Shown: positions 1 through 11,630, numbered from the stretch's first letter. The stretch is DNA of 59,905 nucleotides from Thermosynechococcaceae cyanobacterium YX3bin19 (GCA_030447595.1 JAUJON010000008.1:1-59905), one strand, 5' to 3'. The notes: generated from the sequence alone by a model not told the origin. Translations and numbers: made by a program.

Positions 1-979
1 GTTCAATACTGAAGTGCTGCATCACCCAATCACGGCAGTGTTGTCGATCCAGTAACTTTGCTGCTAGAACGCTTTGAACCATCTCGTCCAAGCTGCAGCA
101 AACGAAGCCAGTTTTACCGTGGTTAAGGACTTCAGGAACGGAACCTAAGGCCATACCTACTACAGGCGTACCCGTTGCCATTGATTCAATCATGACCAAT
201 CCAAAAGGTTCACGCCAGGTAATGGGAAATAAAGTGACTGTTGCCCCGGCAAGCAGTTGGACCTTTTCTTCGTGAGACACTTCCCCCAGGTACTGGATCT
301 GTTTTTGATCAATCCAAGGCTCAATTTGCTCGTGGTAAAAGGCTGTATCAACGGCATCGACCTTTCCCGCCATCTTTAAGGGTAGACCGACAGCTTGGGC
401 AATGGCGATCGCCTGAGCGGGCCCTTTCTCAGGTGAAATCCGGCCCACAAAGGCAAGGTAAGGAGGAGTCTTCGGCTGCGGCCGAAAGGGATAGTCTGCA
501 ACCCGAATGCCATTATAGACCGTGCGGATATAGTGTAGCCCTAAGCGAGGCTCTCTTTGGGCATCAGTGATACTGATGTAAGGCTGATCTGCGAAGGCAC
601 GAAACAGCTTTTCATTATCTGGAGTAAATATACCGTGGAGTGTGTGAACGGTTGGTGTTTTCACCAAGCTGCTGCAGACAAGGGCTGAGCAGCCAATGTG
701 AGAGTGAATGATATCAAACTGATCGGTATGCCGATAGAGTTCAGCAAGAAGCATTTGCTCATAATGGGCTGGCTCTTTAATGCTTTTGTCTAGTCTTAAA
801 GCCTTGTTGTGTACTGACTTGAGACGAGCCTGGGTGAGGGAATCGCCCGAAGCAAAAAGCGTAACCTCGTGACCTCGACGAACAAGCTCATTGGTGAGTA
901 GAGCAACAATAAGCTCAATCCCGCCATAGCGAAACGGCGGAACGCGTTCCCAGAGCGGGGCAATTTGAGCAATTTTCAT
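1..979 (-). CDS. Glycosyltransferase family 4 protein, partial (3' end beyond the window)
   Basis: GT-B fold glycosyltransferase, probably transferring a sugar from a nucleotide-sugar donor. Translating the minus strand from the ATG at 979 gives one open frame to the window edge. It begins MKIAQIAPLWERVPP, followed by a RYGGIE segment typical of the N-terminal domain. The donor-site motifs come later: FVGRISPEKG, and PFGLVMIESMATGTPV with the conserved EX7E-type glutamate. The C-terminal end is cut off by the window. Acceptor and product cannot be told. It is not related closely to the second glycosyltransferase at 58543-59826. Confidence 0.85.
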   Translation of the reverse strand, partial: MKIAQIAPLWERVPPFRYGGIELIVALLTNELVRRGHEVTLFASGDSLTQARLKSVHNKALRLDKSIKEPAHYEQMLLAELYRHTDQFDIIHSHIGCSALVCSSLVKTPTVHTLHGIFTPDNEKLFRAFADQPYISITDAQREPRLGLHYIRTVYNGIRVADYPFRPQPKTPPYLAFVGRISPEKGPAQAIAIAQAVGLPLKMAGKVDAVDTAFYHEQIEPWIDQKQIQYLGEVSHEEKVQLLAGATVTLFPITWREPFGLVMIESMATGTPVVGMALGSVPEVLNHGKTGFVCCSLDEMVQSVLAAKLLDRQHCRDWVMQHFSIE

Positions 980-1230
980 AGCAGGTATCAATGGCGACTA
1001 TGTTGAACACTGAACCCCAACTTCGTGGGTTGACAAAAAAATTACAGAACTCACCGTCACTCAACTGTCTCTAAGCTCAATCAAGGTACGAGTTAAGACC
1101 AGGAAGTATGTCAATCTGACGCATTCTGCATCTGGTAGTATAGGGGACCGAGCCGCCCAAGAGGTAGTTTCAATAGTTTCGTGCTGGCAGCTCGACTCTC
1201 GTTAATAATGCCTTTGCATCCAATTTATCC

Positions 1231-3270
1231 CTAGGTTGCACCAATCATTGCTTCGACTCCCTTACTGTCAACGGGCTTAGAGAAAAGGTATCCTTGCCCA
1301 CACTCGCAGCCAAGAGATTTTAGCTGAGCCAGTTGCTCCACGGTTTCCACTCCTTCTGCTGTCACATCCATTCCCAGATTATGAGCTAAGGTGACAATCG
1401 TTCGGACAATCTCAAAGTTCTCACTATCTGACTCCATCCTGCTGACAAAGGAGCGATCAATTTTTAGGCAGTCAATGGGAAAGCGGTGAAGCCGGCTTAA
1501 GGATGAGTAGCCGGTGCCGAAGTCATCAATGTAAAGCTGAATCCCCAAAGCCCTCAACTGCAAAAGAATTGCAGTGGTTGATTCAGTCTGTTCGATAATC
1601 ACGCTTTCAGTGATCTCTAGTTTTAAGCTGTTAGTATCTAAGCCAGTTTTTTGCAAAATCTGACCAATTTGCGGCAGTAGGTCCGGTTGCAAAAACTGTT
1701 TACCTGAAAGGTTAACACTAACAGTCAAGGGCTGGGCCAGTGGGTAGCCTAGAGAAACTTGGGCACAAGTTAACTGCCAGGCTCGTAGCTGACGGCAGGC
1801 TTCCTGGAGTACCCACCAACCTATAGGAATAATTAGTCCAGTTTCTTCAGCAACCGGGATGAACTCGGTCGGCGAAACTAGCCCTCGTTCTGGGTGCTGC
1901 CAGCGGACTAGGGCCTCAAACCCCGTAATTTTGCCAGTCTTTAAAAGAACGATCGGTTGATAATGGATCCGGAACTCCTCTCGTTCAATTGCCCGTCGCA
2001 GGTCTGTCTCCAACTGTAATAGCGATACAGCCTGCACCCGCATACTGGTATTGAAAATCTCATGACGGGCTTTGCCTCGTGACTTCGCTTGGTACATAGC
2101 AATGTCCGCATCTCGAAGGAGATCCTCTGGATGTCTGTACTGACTTGAGACTAGGGGAGTGGCGGTCTCAGGTGGCGCACCCTTTTGCGTAACATCTAAT
2201 AGGTGAGAGCCGTCGGAGCAGAGGATGCCGGTGCTTAGAGTAATGCCAATGCTGGCGCTGGTAAACACTTCGTGGCCATTCAGGTTGAACGGCTGCTTCA
2301 GTTCGCCTTGAATCCGCTCCGCGACCCAGACTGCATCAGTGATATCCTCGATGTCGTCCAGTAGGATGGTAAATTCATCACCCCCCAGTCGGGCAACGGT
2401 ATCGCCAGGACGCACCGCCCGCTGTAGCCGCTTCGCGATCGCAATCAACAGTTGATCCCCCATCATATGGCCGAGGCTGTCATTAACGACCTTGAAGCGA
2501 TCTAGGTCTAAAAAGAGAACAGCAAAGCAGTAGGTCCCACGCCTGTTTGCCCGCTCAACGGCATGTTCAAGGCGGTCCATAAACAAAGCTCGGTTGGGCA
2601 AGTTTGTTAGGGCGTCATAAAAGGCGTTGTGCAACAGCTGCTCTTCCGCTCGTTTGCGATCCGTAATATCGCGGATCACGGTAAGGAGACAAGGCTCGCC
2701 CCCCAGGTCAATGATTTCTGCTGAAACCCATCCTACACGCAACCTGCCTAACTTCATGCGAAAGACAAACTCTAGATCCCGAACGGCTCCCTGTTGCTGT
2801 AACATCTGTTGCATTCTGCTACGATCCGTCAGATCAGCCCAAATGTTAAGCTCGGCCACGGTGCGACCAATCATCTCTTCACGGGTATAGCCTGTAAGAT
2901 TCAGGCAACTATTGTTGACTTCAATTAGCTTGCCCTCTGCGAGGGTAGTGATACTAATCGAGTCAGGACTAGAGCGAAAGGCTTTAGAAAATTTTTCCTC
3001 GGAAATGCGTAAAGCTTCCTCCACCTGCTTGCGCTCCATAATCTCTTTTTCAAGGGCTTGTTTAGCTGTCTCGGCCACCGTTGCCCGCAGCAGTGCCTCC
3101 TGAGCTTGCTTGTGTTCCGTGATATCACGGGTGACGGCAAGCGTGTACTGCTCACCTCCTAGGTCAATGATCTCGGCGGATACTAGCCCCCGCCGCGTTT
3201 CGCCTGACTTAACCCGGAAGTCGCACTCCAGATTGCGGACTGCTCCCTGTTGCAGCAACAGGCGCTGCAT
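1231..3270 (-). CDS. PAS domain-containing GGDEF-EAL protein (cyclic-di-GMP turnover), N-terminus frameshifted
   Basis: Signalling protein that makes and/or degrades cyclic-di-GMP. The intact frame (679 residues) has a PAC tail at about 1-60, a complete PAS/PAC at about 89-210, a GGDEF domain with an intact RLGGDEF (about 211-400) and an EAL domain with FEALVRW and DDFGTGYSSL (about 415-670). Both catalytic signatures look intact, so it could be bifunctional. The GGDEF domain carries an insertion of roughly 30 residues between SIGITLS and the conserved YRHPEDLLRDADIAMY. The real gene starts further upstream: KDGRYVEINDN and FDITKHKQVEK, pieces of another PAS/PAC repeat, lie at about 3285-3530 in shifted frames. 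No membrane segment is seen in the readable part. Confidence 0.88.
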   Translation of the reverse strand: MQRLLLQQGAVRNLECDFRVKSGETRRGLVSAEIIDLGGEQYTLAVTRDITEHKQAQEALLRATVAETAKQALEKEIMERKQVEEALRISEEKFSKAFRSSPDSISITTLAEGKLIEVNNSCLNLTGYTREEMIGRTVAELNIWADLTDRSRMQQMLQQQGAVRDLEFVFRMKLGRLRVGWVSAEIIDLGGEPCLLTVIRDITDRKRAEEQLLHNAFYDALTNLPNRALFMDRLEHAVERANRRGTYCFAVLFLDLDRFKVVNDSLGHMMGDQLLIAIAKRLQRAVRPGDTVARLGGDEFTILLDDIEDITDAVWVAERIQGELKQPFNLNGHEVFTSASIGITLSTGILCSDGSHLLDVTQKGAPPETATPLVSSQYRHPEDLLRDADIAMYQAKSRGKARHEIFNTSMRVQAVSLLQLETDLRRAIEREEFRIHYQPIVLLKTGKITGFEALVRWQHPERGLVSPTEFIPVAEETGLIIPIGWWVLQEACRQLRAWQLTCAQVSLGYPLAQPLTVSVNLSGKQFLQPDLLPQIGQILQKTGLDTNSLKLEITESVIIEQTESTTAILLQLRALGIQLYIDDFGTGYSSLSRLHRFPIDCLKIDRSFVSRMESDSENFEIVRTIVTLAHNLGMDVTAEGVETVEQLAQLKSLGCECGQGYLFSKPVDSKGVEAMIGAT

Positions 3271-3284
3271 CTGGCGCGATCCTC

Positions 3285-6200
3285 TCAGGGCGTTAACCTC
3301 TCCAACATCATCTGGCGTGCCATCAACATCTTCCCGCTTACAACTGTTAGTCGTGGCGAATTATCGTTGATTTCAACGTAGCGTCCATCTTTGAATGCTA
3401 ATCGTGATCGAATCGGGACTGAGCGTGAAGCGTTTTTAGAGAACTTTCCTCGAGGATGCGGCGGCTTCTCCACCTGCTTGTGCTTAGTGATATCAAAGGC
3501 TGTTCCAGGCGTAGTAGCCTCGTCGTGAAGCAGAGAAATGGCGATTTCGCTTTATCCTGCCCTTGCCCCTTTGGTGACAAAACTTGCTCGTAGTGAAGAC
3601 CCGCAGCTAATGACCTTGCGGCTGCTCAAACTCACAGGCGTCGACAGCCAGGTCAGGAGCGCACAACCTGGCGAAACCACGGTCAGAAGTTCCGCCTGCG
3701 ATAACCGCCTGTTGCGGCAGTTGCGATGGCGACATGAACCTTCGACCCGCACAACAAAGATTGATGGCACGCAAGCACGAAATTTTACCCTGCTCACTAT
3801 TAATGCTCATCCATTTGCTTGCGCTATGCTACCGGGGCGCAGCTGGTTTTTCCCTGAAAGTATTGGTTTTTGCCGGTTACCGTTTGCAACAGTATCGGCA
3901 AAGATGACCGTTGTTCTTCGGTCACCAGCGCTGGCTTTACCGCCGTGAATAAGACAGATCAACGAAGCCAGGCGCGCTGAAGAAAGCTGGTCAATCTATA
4001 AATCAGCGCAACAGTTTTCTTGCGCGCATAACCACTTCCAGTTACCAACTGCTTAGTCGACCAGTGCGCACCACCTGGCGAAATCAATCACCGGCAGTCA
4101 GCAGTTGAGGTATCGGCGACCGACACCACCGAAATTAAACCTCGTAGGCTTCCAGGCGTTGATGATCGCCAACAGCTTCGGCACCAGTGCATGTCGCCAG
4201 TAATTTATACGTTGCACGCAGTGGTGTTCAGCGCCCATTACTGCTTGGATATGGGGCAGGACCCAGCCACCAAACCGTTCGATAAGCCCCAACCGATATC
4301 GAGCAAGAAAGAAAGTGCTGTTTTATCCTCATCAAGACGATAAATTTGCCAGACGGGTTCCTGAATTGAATCATGAAGCTGTCATAATATAGCAACGTCG
4401 CTTTTTCCTGCAGCAAGGCAGGTAAAAACTTCGGGGCTCACGAACTTGATCGTAAATTGCTTGCGTCCTTCCTGCGCTAAACTCGGTGGTCGTCGACTTC
4501 AGTTCAGCTGGAAGAGCGACATTTCAGCGTTAGGTAATGCCGGGATCTTCTGGCCCAGCGGACGAGAAAAGTGATATAGCCTGCGGTTGTGGCGCAGAAC
4601 AGCGTATGTCTTCATTAATTGAAAAAGGTTGATGTATTCGCTAAAGCAGTCAGGTGCGGCCTGGTCGCTGAACGACAAAGGCGATCGCCGAAAAGTCAGG
4701 GTTAGGGAGCCTTGCCGCAAATCCCGCCGGTAAACGCAGTTAAAGCGATTCCGGTCACGTCGTCGGCAACTTGCGTGCGTTTTCAGCAAAGTTCTGGATA
4801 TTTTGCTGCTGGCGTCTCACAACCTCTTTCCTGGACAGTACTGGAAGCCTGCACGACCAACGCGCTACCGCGGCCTGACAGCGCAGGCGACCCGTTTTAG
4901 CCAGTTGAGCATCTTTAGCGATACCGCAGTTTGTCCCCGGTCTCGGATGAATGGCCTCAATTGCGTGTAGTTACACTAATGTTGCTCCGTCTGGATATCC
5001 GTTGGTAGCAATGGTCAAGCTGGTCAGCGCGGCGGCGAAAAACCAGCATCCTCCAGCGCGCGGTATTGGCTATCCGAAAGCAACGCGCGTCTGCTCAAAG
5101 ACCATCACGGACAAAGTGGTTGGTGCGCTGGAACCTGGCCTGGCGATTCTGCGTTAACCGGATAAGGCCTGGCCCCGGGCTGAGCAGCCAGAATACCCTG
5201 CGGCACTGCCACGCATGTGAATGATCGATCTCGTGGTCGAAGGCAATCCCATCGAAGTTCCCCGAGGAAGGTGGGGAAACCGGAAGTGGTTTGATCAACC
5301 GGATGAGACTACCTAACCCCCACCTAGCGCTTTTCTGGCACATATAGTTGGCTTGCTTTTGAGCGGCGTCACTCCCCAGCCCTTTGACAGTGAAAACTGC
5401 CGCGCTAGAAATAGAAGCAGACTGCTCCAGCCGCAACTCACATCCAACACCTGTCGCCACTGAAATCTCCCGGCCTGGAGCAATAAAACCATTTTGTTGT
5501 CGTGTTTGGCGGTGAACTGGCTATACCTGAAGGCGTATTTACCTGCACTTCATGTAAGGGTTCAGGGGAAAAGCTCAAAGATTTTCAGTTCTGGTCACAC
5601 CGCCAGCGGTTCCATCCGCTCAACGGCGCATTGGTATTTTTGTTATGGCTTCAGGCATATGTTCACCGTCAGCCGCTTTCCAGGCGTTCGCCTGCGATGG
5701 TGGTCACTTCGATGGCGTTGATGCTGAACAACCTTTCTGTTCGTCCTTGTAGTGTTTCTTCCACACACAAGATGACCCGCAAAAATTTCAGTGATTCAAC
5801 GTTTGAACGTTCCGGCAGGCCTGTTTTTTCAGTAATCAACTGCGGATCGATGTGTAGTTCGCCAGCAGAGTATGTCTTTAACCGTTGTCTGAATACGACT
5901 AAGATCACGGTTCATTAGGAATCCCCTGCAACAATGAAAACGTTTTGCGTTAGCTGAGCTATTGCCCTGACCCGACAGCACGCTCACCTTTCTGGACATA
6001 CCGGCATCACTTCTTCGCTGGAATACGGCGGTCGCCAGGGCGATAGCGGCAGCGTTCTGCTCCAGCAAGCCCGGCACCGTTAGCTGCGGCGAATATCGTT
6101 AGTGCTGGCTGTCGATAGCAGCCCTGATCAACAGAGCTGTTCAAGATTGCCAGCGGAGCCATATCAGCATAGCGAGCACTGATTGCGGCGCGCTGCATCG

Positions 6201-9200
6201 CTTACGGGCGTTGCTCCTGCTTAGCGAAATAAGTCAGCACTGCTGAACACCAGCCTTCCAGTTCAATCAGGCTCTGCAAGGCGGGCGGCTACCCGTCGCA
6301 AAGCAGGAAAGAGAAAACTTCCGCCTGGAGCCAGCGCCGACCAGCGAAGCGATTGTCCTGAGTTGGCAGGCATCCAACCAGATACGCGGTATTGCCGCTG
6401 CTGGATATCGCTGAATGCGTTCAACAGGCCGTCCTGCAGGTCTGGCCTGACCGTAGCCGACGACTATTTTAAAAGTAGTTCTGCTGCTTGCCGCTGCTCG
6501 TGCGGTGTAGACTCGCTGCAGCGGCAAATCAGTGTCGCGAGTCCTCCGGTGATTTTAGAATAGCGATTTTGCGTCGCGTAATCCAGCACGCCCGTTTTAA
6601 TCGCAATCCATTCGCCCGGACTGCAACGGTCATTTGTTGTCCGGTGCTACTACGCCGCAAAGGTACGACCCGATAAACCCCCCTAACCTGCCCCACAGGT
6701 AATTTCACATCCTGGGGAGGCACCTTTTTCCCATTGATGACAATCATCTCTTTGCCCGACCCAGAGCGCAGAGTGTTTTCGCAAAGCAGAACTGTCCTGG
6801 GGCATTCGCCAGCCATCTCGGCATTGCTGCGCTCTCCTTCAGGTTCGCGAAGAACCGCGCCGCGTTCGCTGGCCTTTATCTGGAATGACCCACTGCGTTT
6901 TCCAGGGCTTCACCTTGTATTAATGATCTCACCGCCTCACTTTCTCCAACAGAGATTACGCCTGAAGCTTTCAATAACGCCCACGGTTTCTGTTCGCCTG
7001 ATTCGCTACACCTCGCCGTTCACCTACTGAGTCACGGGTTGACTACCCGGTTGCAGGGAACTACTGGCGCTGTTGCTGGCTTGCCATTCCATAAACCGGA
7101 AACATAGCGGCACGAAAACCGACCTGCGGAAAAGCGCTGAATAAATTGGCGTCTAATGACCAGCGGATCGACATCCACTGCCATTAAATGCCAGACGCCA
7201 GCGGGGAAAGATCAAGAGAGGCAAGCGTTTGCCACCAACACGATTTAGCATATGGGCGACCAGCAACCGGGTCCGGCGGCAAAGGCTGCCCCCACCGGCT
7301 AAACTGACCAACCAGCCACCATATTCGTTTGTCAAACGAATGCGACCTTGAGATGCGGCAGGTTTCCATTCAGGTCAAGGCGCTGCCGCCTGTTGCCGCA
7401 GATAGAGCGGAAGCCAACCGCACGATATCGCTGGTTGCTGGATTGCTGGCGATCGCCGCTGAACCCGGAGCAGACGTTGCAGGCAACAGCTGGACAGCCC
7501 GGATGGCTACCCTGACGCACTGAACCAACATAATTACCCGCGACCGTCAGTAAAGCAGCACCATCTCGCCAGCCAATTTCGCCAACAGTTGAAAGATGAA
7601 CAGTGACTACCTGACAAAGCCGGAGTTCTGAAGTATGCAGCCTGATATATTCCGCAGGCAAGCATGGATAAGCAGCGCCCATATTCCGGCAGACTTATCC
7701 AGAATATTGTACAGAGTACACCGCATGATACCCTAAAAAAATAAACAACCTATCCAGTGGAGGCAGACCATAAGAACGGTCTGTAAACTGAATAAAATCA
7801 TATGCGGCATTGAATAAGCCGCAGCAGGCCTCAAAATAACTTCCGGCATTCGCTGTTAAAACCTGAGAAATGCTCATTTTTGCAGGTTTCCGCCATAAGA
7901 GCGCCCACAACCGGGAGAATGATCAACGCATCCCCGCCAGCAGCCAGTTAACTGATGGTTTTGCTTCAGAGATGCAGGGAGAGTAAAATCAGTCTGAGAA
8001 AGAAACGGAGAGAACGGGCAATGATCTGTACTTCATCCTGCAGCCAACAATAAATTAATGGTCAGCAAGAATAATATAACTTACCCATAAATACTTTCAC
8101 CGTAAAGGAAGAGAGAAGAGTCCGTGCAGAAGAATAAATCCCATAAATCTTCCGGGTCTTGCCTAATTGCCGCTGACCAGACAGACCTGGGGAACGCCAC
8201 TCGGCAGACGGTCCGCTAAGATATGTTTTCGATCGCAATAACTCAACACGCTACCCCATACCACCTTTGCCCGCTGTCGCCCACCACCATCGCTAATAGC
8301 GCTAAACCGACCTTTGCCGCAATACCTAACGATCAACAATATTTATGCCTGACAATGAGGGCCAGCGATAAATCTTCGGCAAATTTTATTCATTACGCCA
8401 GCTCAGGCCAGCGGCAGAACAACAATATCAAAAGACTCACCGGCGATATCCGGTTCCGGTGAAGAGGTTCTGGCATACCGCCGCTGGCTTCCGGAGCCAT
8501 CCCCAGAGGTCTGTGGACGGGACCAGTCCTTCCTGAAAGTCGAGTCCCAACCAGCAGCGCGCGACGATCTCAACGTCCGTTTGGGGATTCACGAAACAGC
8601 AGACTACCGCTGAACAGATATAATGAACAAAGGTCAGAGCGAAAATAATCCAGTGGCGTTTTGTTCTACTTCGATACCCAGCAACCTGATGACCAGCCGC
8701 TTCCCAGCCAGCAGGTAGATGATATTAAACCAACGCAAGACGCCAGCTGGTTTTTGACTGAGGATATGGCCTGGATCAGCCTGGAGCTGAATTGCCTTAG
8801 TGTCTGTCGAGATGACTGGCATGGCAAGCGTATAGCAGCGAACTTGCCAACGTTGCTGTCTGGTTGAGAAGAGATCGGGTGTCGATATGCCCCGCAGCAG
8901 CCAGTAATGTTGCTGGATTGCTGGGCCAGATATAACCCGGCTGTCACGACCAACTGATAGTGTTTTGTCATTATACCCAGTACCATAATTTTCACGACGG
9001 ACGATTGATCATGTTCGAGGTAATATCCCGCGGCAATAAGAGAGATCCTTTAATAAAGCCAGACAACCATCTTCGCCTTGTCGACTGTTCAGCGGTAGCC
9101 CACCATTAAAAGCCCCAGACATACCTTTAATAAACTTTAACTTTGAGTCCGGCAACTTAGCGCATAAATTCACCAACGGCATACTGACTTTCAGGTTTCG

Positions 9201-9890
9201 CCAACGATGTGCATCATCGATAATCAGCACATATCCAAAATGCATAAAGTACGCCCACAGACTTGATGAAATAGTTCTGCCAGTTCATCAACGGCAACAG
9301 GCTGCACCGAGGCAAGTCAGTTTTTGGGTGAATCAACAATTAACGGATTAATGTTTTGCGCGATCGGCCTGATAGCGAATATCAATGGTCTTTACAAACG
9401 GTCATGCCGTTCCTGAATATCGAGAACCAGCAACATACAACGCGATTAACGTCGGTAAATAAACGGTGCGCCAGCACGACCAGATGGTAATGGCGTCCAG
9501 CTCCACCACTACCCGGCAAACCTGCATAACCTTTATCAACGTTACCGAGAGCACGCGCTGGCTTCCAGACGAAAACCAGTTTGCGCATCGACAACAGCTG
9601 CCAGCAATCCCCTGCGTGATGGCAACAGTTGATCCGCAGCAATGGACTGGCGTTGATCACGATATCGCCGTCGAGCAATGCCGCGCGATCCTGATCCTCT
9701 GTTGACCAGATTGCCAGAGCGCGCGGCAGACAATGGCTGTGTCGAAATGACCCAGCGCCTTCAAACGGAGTCATGCAGGGGGTGGCTCAATTTCCTGTAC
9801 GAATCAACTGCTCTACCTTAACCTGGCATACGCTGAAAGCAGCACTAGAATCGCGGGATAGCCTAACTTCTCAATATGTGACCAACGAAT
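3285..9890. other. 6.6-kb block with no intact gene; scrambled reading frames
   Basis: No open frame here resembles a complete protein, although fragments do. On the minus strand the PAS/PAC repeats of the gene at 1231-3270 continue to about 3600, with indels every 10-40 bases. Around 5690-5900 (minus) there is an acyl-carrier-like stretch (LHIDPQLITEK, then NVESLKFLRVILCVEE). Around 9180-9240 (minus) there is a Walker-B-like YVLIIDDAHRW. Around 7330-7680 (minus) a fragment ends in AVGFRSICG. HIP1-type GCGATCGCC sites persist (about 4680 and 7450), which argues for cyanobacterial DNA. The most economical reading is uncorrected long-read sequence bridging a gap. Genuine decay is the alternative. 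I do not name any gene here. Confidence 0.7.
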
Positions 9891-9902
9891 AAGACTTAAA
9901 GA

Positions 9903-10421
9903 ATGGAGACAACTACAAAATTTTTAGTCGCTGGTGAATGGTCAGCTATCGTTACCCTAGCCTGTGGGGTACTAACCGTTCTAGCATTTCTTTTTCGCTG
10001 GGACATTCGCTTCCGGTTGGTTGGGGCAACAGGGTTTTTAGGCGTGCTAGCCGCTGGCTTCTTTGCCCTGAGTTTGGTACCGATTACCCGCACTGTCATT
10101 CCTGGAGCGATACGATTCTCCAGGGTGTTCGATTCAGGTGTTGCTCAGGTCGTCATCGCTCTGCCGCCAACCGTAACAGAGGCAGAGTTGTCCGCCACCC
10201 TGCGCCAGGCAGCTAGTGATTTGTTTTCCCCAGGGCGCCTCAGCCAGGGGGAAAAGCAGCTGACTATCCGGGCTCGAACTGTTCTCCACCCTGAACCGGG
10301 CGTTTCCCAACCCCTCTACTTGGGACAGATCAAGCGATCGCTAAGCCAGCGGCATGACTCGAATATGGAAACTACAATTTACCAGGAAAATTTGGCCCAG
10401 CTGCCGCAGTCGTCCGCTTAA
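9903..10421 (+). CDS. ycf51: Ycf51 family protein
   Basis: Conserved membrane protein of cyanobacteria and some plastids (Ycf51/DUF2518), function unknown. The 172-residue product has two hydrophobic helices near the N-terminus (about 15-32 and 38-57). The family core follows: LVPITRTVIPGAIRF, LRQAASDLFSPGRLSQGE, then TIRARTVLHPEPGVSQPLYL. Length fits the family. It is the first intact gene after the scrambled block, so its upstream promoter region may also be unreliable. It lies 45 bases before the dehydrogenase gene on the same strand. Confidence 0.9.
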   Translation: METTTKFLVAGEWSAIVTLACGVLTVLAFLFRWDIRFRLVGATGFLGVLAAGFFALSLVPITRTVIPGAIRFSRVFDSGVAQVVIALPPTVTEAELSATLRQAASDLFSPGRLSQGEKQLTIRARTVLHPEPGVSQPLYLGQIKRSLSQRHDSNMETTIYQENLAQLPQSSA

Positions 10422-10466
10422 ACCCTGTCAACCTGCTACCCCAGACCGTCTTTCCAGCCTACTCCT

Positions 10467-11630
10467 ATGTCTCATCTATCAAAAACCCCTCATTTGACTG
10501 CGCTGCTAGCGATTGCGCCCCGGCAAGTGCTGCGGGGAGCTAACGCTTTATCTGACTCTGGCGCAGCGATCGCGGCTCTGGGAGAGCGACCATTGGTTAT
10601 TGGGGGTAACCAGGCTCTACCAGTCGCCCAGTCCTTTTTACAGCCTATCCTAGAGCAGCACCTGACTCCTGCGGTGGCGAACTATGGCCCCAACTGTAGC
10701 GAGGGCGGACTAGCAGCCTTACAGCAGGCCGCCGCGGCTCATCAGGCAGACTTGGTTATTGGTGTCGGCGGTGGTAAGGCTCTAGATGCAGCCAAACTAG
10801 TGGCTCAGCAGTGCCAGCTTCCGGTAGTGACTATTCCAACCTCTGCGGCTACCTGTGCGGCCTGGACTGCGCTTTCCAACGTCTATTCCCAAGCGGGTGC
10901 CTTCCAATACGACGTTAGCCTTGATGCCTGCCCAGATTTACTGATTTTGGATTACTCTCTCATCCAAACTGCCCCTCAGCGCACCTTGATTGCCGGAATT
11001 GGTGATGCCCTAGCGAAGTGGTATGAAGCCTCTGTCAGTAGTGGTAATTCTGGGCAGACCCTAACTATTGCTGCAGTTCAGCAAGCGAGAGTCCTGCGGG
11101 ATATTCTCCTGCAAAAGTCGGCTGCTGCCCTAGAGCAACCTGGGAGCCAAGTCTGGCAAGAGGTAGTAGACGCGACGGTTCTGCTTGCAGGTGTCATTGG
11201 CGGTCTAGGAGGAGCCCAGTGTCGAACGGTAGCTGCTCATGCTGTCCACAATGGCTTGACTCACCTGCCTATCAGCCATGGCAGTTTACACGGAGAGAAA
11301 GTAGCCTACGGCATTTTGGTTCAGCTCCGCTTAGAAGAAATGCTGCAGGGTAGCAACCTGGCAGCGGCAGCCCGCCAGCAGCTATTAAAGTTCTACGCTG
11401 AAATTGGTCTACCTAAAACCCTAGCCGAGCTAGGTTTGGCAACTGTGACAATTGAAGAGTTAGAGTCGGCTGCAGAAGTTTCCTGTGCTCAAGGTTCAGA
11501 TCTCCATCGCCTGCCCTTTGCCGTAGAATCTTCCCAGTTGCTAGCTGCAATGGTTTCTACAACAGCTCCAGGGCCAAGCAGCCGGGGAAATGCAGTTTTA
11601 GTACCGCAGGCGCTTCCTACAGCGGAATAA
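10467..11630 (+). CDS. Iron-containing alcohol dehydrogenase / GldA-like oxidoreductase
   Basis: NAD(P)-dependent dehydrogenase of the glycerol dehydrogenase-like branch of the iron-containing alcohol dehydrogenase superfamily; natural substrate unknown. The 387 residues show the nucleotide-binding loop GVGGGKALDAAK, the IPTSAATCAAWTALS segment, GIGDALAKWYEA, and the metal-site histidines in AAHAVHNGLTHL and SHGSLHGEKVAYG. Full length for the family. Cyanobacterial members are often simply annotated as an oxidoreductase. Follows ycf51 in the same direction and may be co-transcribed with it. The product is probably cytoplasmic, with no signal peptide. Confidence 0.85.
   Translation: MSHLSKTPHLTALLAIAPRQVLRGANALSDSGAAIAALGERPLVIGGNQALPVAQSFLQPILEQHLTPAVANYGPNCSEGGLAALQQAAAAHQADLVIGVGGGKALDAAKLVAQQCQLPVVTIPTSAATCAAWTALSNVYSQAGAFQYDVSLDACPDLLILDYSLIQTAPQRTLIAGIGDALAKWYEASVSSGNSGQTLTIAAVQQARVLRDILLQKSAAALEQPGSQVWQEVVDATVLLAGVIGGLGGAQCRTVAAHAVHNGLTHLPISHGSLHGEKVAYGILVQLRLEEMLQGSNLAAAARQQLLKFYAEIGLPKTLAELGLATVTIEELESAAEVSCAQGSDLHRLPFAVESSQLLAAMVSTTAPGPSSRGNAVLVPQALPTAE

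Noticed and set aside
3538-3948. 136-residue plus-strand frame
   Set aside because: No family resemblance, and its first part lies opposite the PAS remnants of the minus-strand gene. A chance frame in low-quality sequence.
3285-9890. Enterobacterial contamination as the source of the scrambled block
   Set aside because: It starts inside a cyanobacterial PAS gene whose domains continue into it, and HIP1-type sites occur within it.
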